A program made the position numbers and the translations under genes. Below are positions 62,263-64,000 of a stretch of DNA of 64,000 nucleotides, in pieces. The stretch is from Gemmobacter sp. 24YEA27 (lineage in GTDB: Bacteria; Pseudomonadota; Alphaproteobacteria; Rhodobacterales; Rhodobacteraceae): assembly GCF_030052995.1 (NCBI RefSeq), contig NZ_JASJPW010000001.1, forward strand, positions 1,112,501-1,176,500, written 5' to 3'. Position 1 is the first letter of the stretch. Each line of letters starts with the position of its first letter. The notes below the pieces were generated by a model. It worked only from the letters and a program-made list of their open reading frames with translations. It searched no databases and was not told the DNA's origin.

Positions 62263-63476
62263 AAGAGATCCAGAAGTTCCCGCGTCGGCCAGGCATCCGC
62301 CGGCAGGCCGAGGCGTTGTTGTTCCGCCTGGATCGCGCGCCGCGTGCCCGCGCCCAGAACTCCGTCAATCTTGCCGACATCATATCCAAGCGCCTGCAGC
62401 TTTTCCTGCAAGGCCCTCATATCCTCATCGGGCAGCAGCGGGTCGGGCGAGGTGTTCAGCGCCGGCTCCGCCCCTTCGATCAGGGTGGCGAAATAGGCGG
62501 CGGTGGTCACATAGGTCAGGCTTTTGTTCCATTCCAGCAGGACCTGGAAGTTCGGAAAGACCAGGAAAGCCGGCCCCTTGCGGCCCTGCGGCAGCAAAAG
62601 CGAGGCCTCGAGCTCTGCCGGCAGCGTATTGCCGCGCCGGGGCGCCACGCCAAGCGCTGCCCATTGCGCGACCGGCAGGTCCTTGTCGAGCCCGCTCAGC
62701 GCCCAGTCGAAGGTCTCGGGCAGCACAACCTCGGTCAGCCAGGGCTCGCCCGCGCGCCAGCCGTGATGTTTCAGCATATTCGCGCCCGACAGCAGCGCAT
62801 CCGGGACCGAGGATTTCAGCCGCACATGCCCGTCGCCATCGCCGTCAATGCCGCGTTCCAGAATGTCCTTCGGCAGCATCTGCACCATGCCAATCTCGCC
62901 CGCCCAGGCCCCTGTCGTGTCGAGCGGCAGATCGCCATTCGCGAAAAGCCGCATCGCGGCAAAGGCCTGGGGGCGGAACATTTCGGGTCGCCGGCAATCC
63001 CAGGCGAGGGTGAGGATCGCGGCGCGGGTGTTGTAATCGCCCTGGAAGCGGCCGAAATCGGTTTCAAACCCCCAGATCGCCAGCATCACCCCGGGCGGAA
63101 TGCCATAGGTGCTTTCTGCTTTCGCAAAAAGCGGCTGATGGGCGTCCCAGGCGAGCATGGCATCGGGCAGGCGCTTGTCGCCGATCAGGCTCTGCGCGAA
63201 TTCGAGGAAAGGTTTGCGAAACACCCCCTGACGCTGATCGGCCCTGAGAATCTCGGGCTCGGCGCGGGCCCCTGCAAGCCAGCCCTCCACCGCCGCCTCA
63301 GGAAGGCCCTCGGCCAGGGCCTCATCGTGCAGCCCCGCAAGGAACCCGGGAAAGCTGCCACCGCAGGGCACCTGGACTGCTGCCTCAGATGTGGGGGCCT
63401 CAGGGAGGGGCGGCGGAGTTTCTGCCCGGGCAGAAAAGGGGGCCAGCATTGTGGCTATGATCAGGGGTCTCAGCAT
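62259..63476 (-). CDS. Lytic murein transglycosylase (MltB/SLT_2) with peptidoglycan-binding domain
   Basis: Exported enzyme of 405 residues. A signal peptide (LRPLIIATMLAPFSARAET, cut near RAE) is followed by the SLT_2 domain: AIWGFETDFGRFQGDYNTRA with catalytic Glu (E in FETDFG), LTLAWDCRRPEMFR, GEIGMVQMLPKDILERGIDG and LSGANMLKHHGWRAG. A C-terminal PG_binding_1 domain has MRALQEKLQALGYDVGKIDG and VLGAGTRRAIQAEQQRLG. The ATG at 63476 precedes the signal. It breaks glycan strands with formation of anhydro-muropeptides. Confidence 0.94.
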   Translation of the reverse strand: MLRPLIIATMLAPFSARAETPPPLPEAPTSEAAVQVPCGGSFPGFLAGLHDEALAEGLPEAAVEGWLAGARAEPEILRADQRQGVFRKPFLEFAQSLIGDKRLPDAMLAWDAHQPLFAKAESTYGIPPGVMLAIWGFETDFGRFQGDYNTRAAILTLAWDCRRPEMFRPQAFAAMRLFANGDLPLDTTGAWAGEIGMVQMLPKDILERGIDGDGDGHVRLKSSVPDALLSGANMLKHHGWRAGEPWLTEVVLPETFDWALSGLDKDLPVAQWAALGVAPRRGNTLPAELEASLLLPQGRKGPAFLVFPNFQVLLEWNKSLTYVTTAAYFATLIEGAEPALNTSPDPLLPDEDMRALQEKLQALGYDVGKIDGVLGAGTRRAIQAEQQRLGLPADAWPTRELLDLL

Positions 63477-63486
63477 GGGCGCGAAG

Positions 63487-64000
63487 CTAGACGAGCGCGG
63501 CCATGAGGGCAATTGCCAGCATCAGTGCCCAGGCCCGCCAAAGCGCGCGGCAGGCGGCGTCAATATCTTCGGGCCCGGCATCGCGGCGCCCTTCGGGCCA
63601 GACCCAGGGGTACCAGCGCATTTCACCATTATAACTGCGCGGGCCGGAAAGCGCGACATTCAGAATGGGCGCGAGGGTGGATTCCGGCCAGCCGGCATTC
63701 GGACTGCGATGCTGCGGCGCATCGCGCAGCACCGGGCGCGGGTCGAGCCAGCCATGTGACAGCGCGAGCAACAAAGACGTCAGCCGCGCGGGGATCAGGT
63801 TCAGCAGATCATCAAACCGCGCAGCGGCCCAGCCGAATTCACGATGGCGCGGTGTCATATGGCCGATCATCGAATCGGCGGTATTTGTGATCTTGTAGAT
63901 CAGAATGCCCGGCAGACCGGCGATAAGGAACCAGAAAACCGGCGCAATCACCCCATCCGAGAGATTTTCTGCTGCCGATTCAATCGCGGCGCGGGCGACA
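63487..64000 (-). CDS. cobD: Adenosylcobinamide-phosphate synthase CobD/CbiB, start beyond window end
   Basis: C-terminal part of the membrane enzyme that attaches aminopropanol phosphate to adenosylcobyric acid in B12 synthesis; the N-terminus lies past base 64000. [20 protein letters not shown] with [24 protein letters not shown] and [20 protein letters not shown] are family hallmarks, the first running off the edge. [20 protein letters not shown] follows and the chain ends in a hydrophobic helix. Cobalamin is needed by Ecm in this window, so the presence fits. Confidence 0.93.
   Translation of the reverse strand, partial: VARAAIESAAENLSDGVIAPVFWFLIAGLPGILIYKITNTADSMIGHMTPRHREFGWAAARFDDLLNLIPARLTSLLLALSHGWLDPRPVLRDAPQHRSPNAGWPESTLAPILNVALSGPRSYNGEMRWYPWVWPEGRRDAGPEDIDAACRALWRAWALMLAIALMAALV

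Overview
The window is GC-rich, densely packed, operon-structured chromosomal DNA of an alphaproteobacterium, almost certainly a Rhodobacterales member near Rhodobacter, Gemmobacter or Paracoccus. The evidence is the ethylmalonyl-CoA pathway genes (mcl2, mch, ecm), the order mdh ... mcl2-nnrU-DUF1737-mch ... sdhCDAB, the order dapC-like/ftsK/.../lolA, and small family proteins typical of the group (DUF1737, DUF2794, IalB). No tRNA, rRNA, CRISPR array, prophage or intact insertion sequence was seen.

Layout. 1-4.9 kb: cut-off methyltransferase, pepT, a 53-aa protein, a frame-broken TRIC/UPF0126 channel, mdh, a TauE/SafE permease and a CsbD stress protein. 5.1-14.2 kb: central carbon block with mcl2, nnrU, DUF1737, mch, an outer-membrane-type protein, then sdhC, sdhD, sdhA, four small lipoproteins and sdhB. 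14.3-19.3 kb: small zinc-ribbon membrane protein, aldo/keto reductase, gdhA, ecm. 19.5-29.1 kb: serB, acetyltransferase, second TauE/SafE permease, zapE, a chemoreceptor, an AlkX/YcaQ-type glycosylase, an esterase-like phytase protein, rlmN. 29.2-35.3 kb: IalB protein, type III asparaginase, DUF2794, NlpC/P60 hydrolase, frame-broken M17 aminopeptidase, a 126-aa unknown, beta-carbonic anhydrase. 35.3-47.6 kb: UbiH-type hydroxylase, amidase, dapC-like aminotransferase, ftsK, a four-gene HxlR/oxidoreductase/SnoaL/methyltransferase cassette, lolA, a lytic transglycosylase lipoprotein, hspQ. 47.6-48.9 kb: degraded STAS/HATPase anti-sigma module and empty DNA. 48.9-55 kb: gamma-glutamyltransferase (frame-broken), free-methionine-sulfoxide reductase, double GFA protein (frame-broken), homocysteine methyltransferase, RluA-type pseudouridine synthase, glutamate-synthase-like flavoprotein. 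55-64 kb: FMN reductase, lrgAB, smc, unknown, MOSC protein, glycosyltransferase, mltB-type transglycosylase, and the start-truncated cobD.

How genes fit together. mdh, sdhCDAB, mcl2, mch and ecm supply TCA-cycle and ethylmalonyl-CoA-pathway steps, so this part of the chromosome is a hub for acetate/C2 assimilation. Much of the rest is cell-envelope and division housekeeping (ftsK, zapE, smc, lolA, transglycosylases, NlpC) plus glutathione/methionine sulfur chemistry around 49-52.6 kb.

Two structural themes deserve attention. First, five genes are split by apparent single-base losses, most placeable in short homopolymers (TRIC, M17 twice, GGT, GFA, HATPase), which looks more like residual sequencing indels than like gene decay. 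Second, a dispersed intergenic repeat with a GGGATATTTagGGACAGATGAA core occurs at four loci, once as a head-to-head pair able to fold into a long hairpin.
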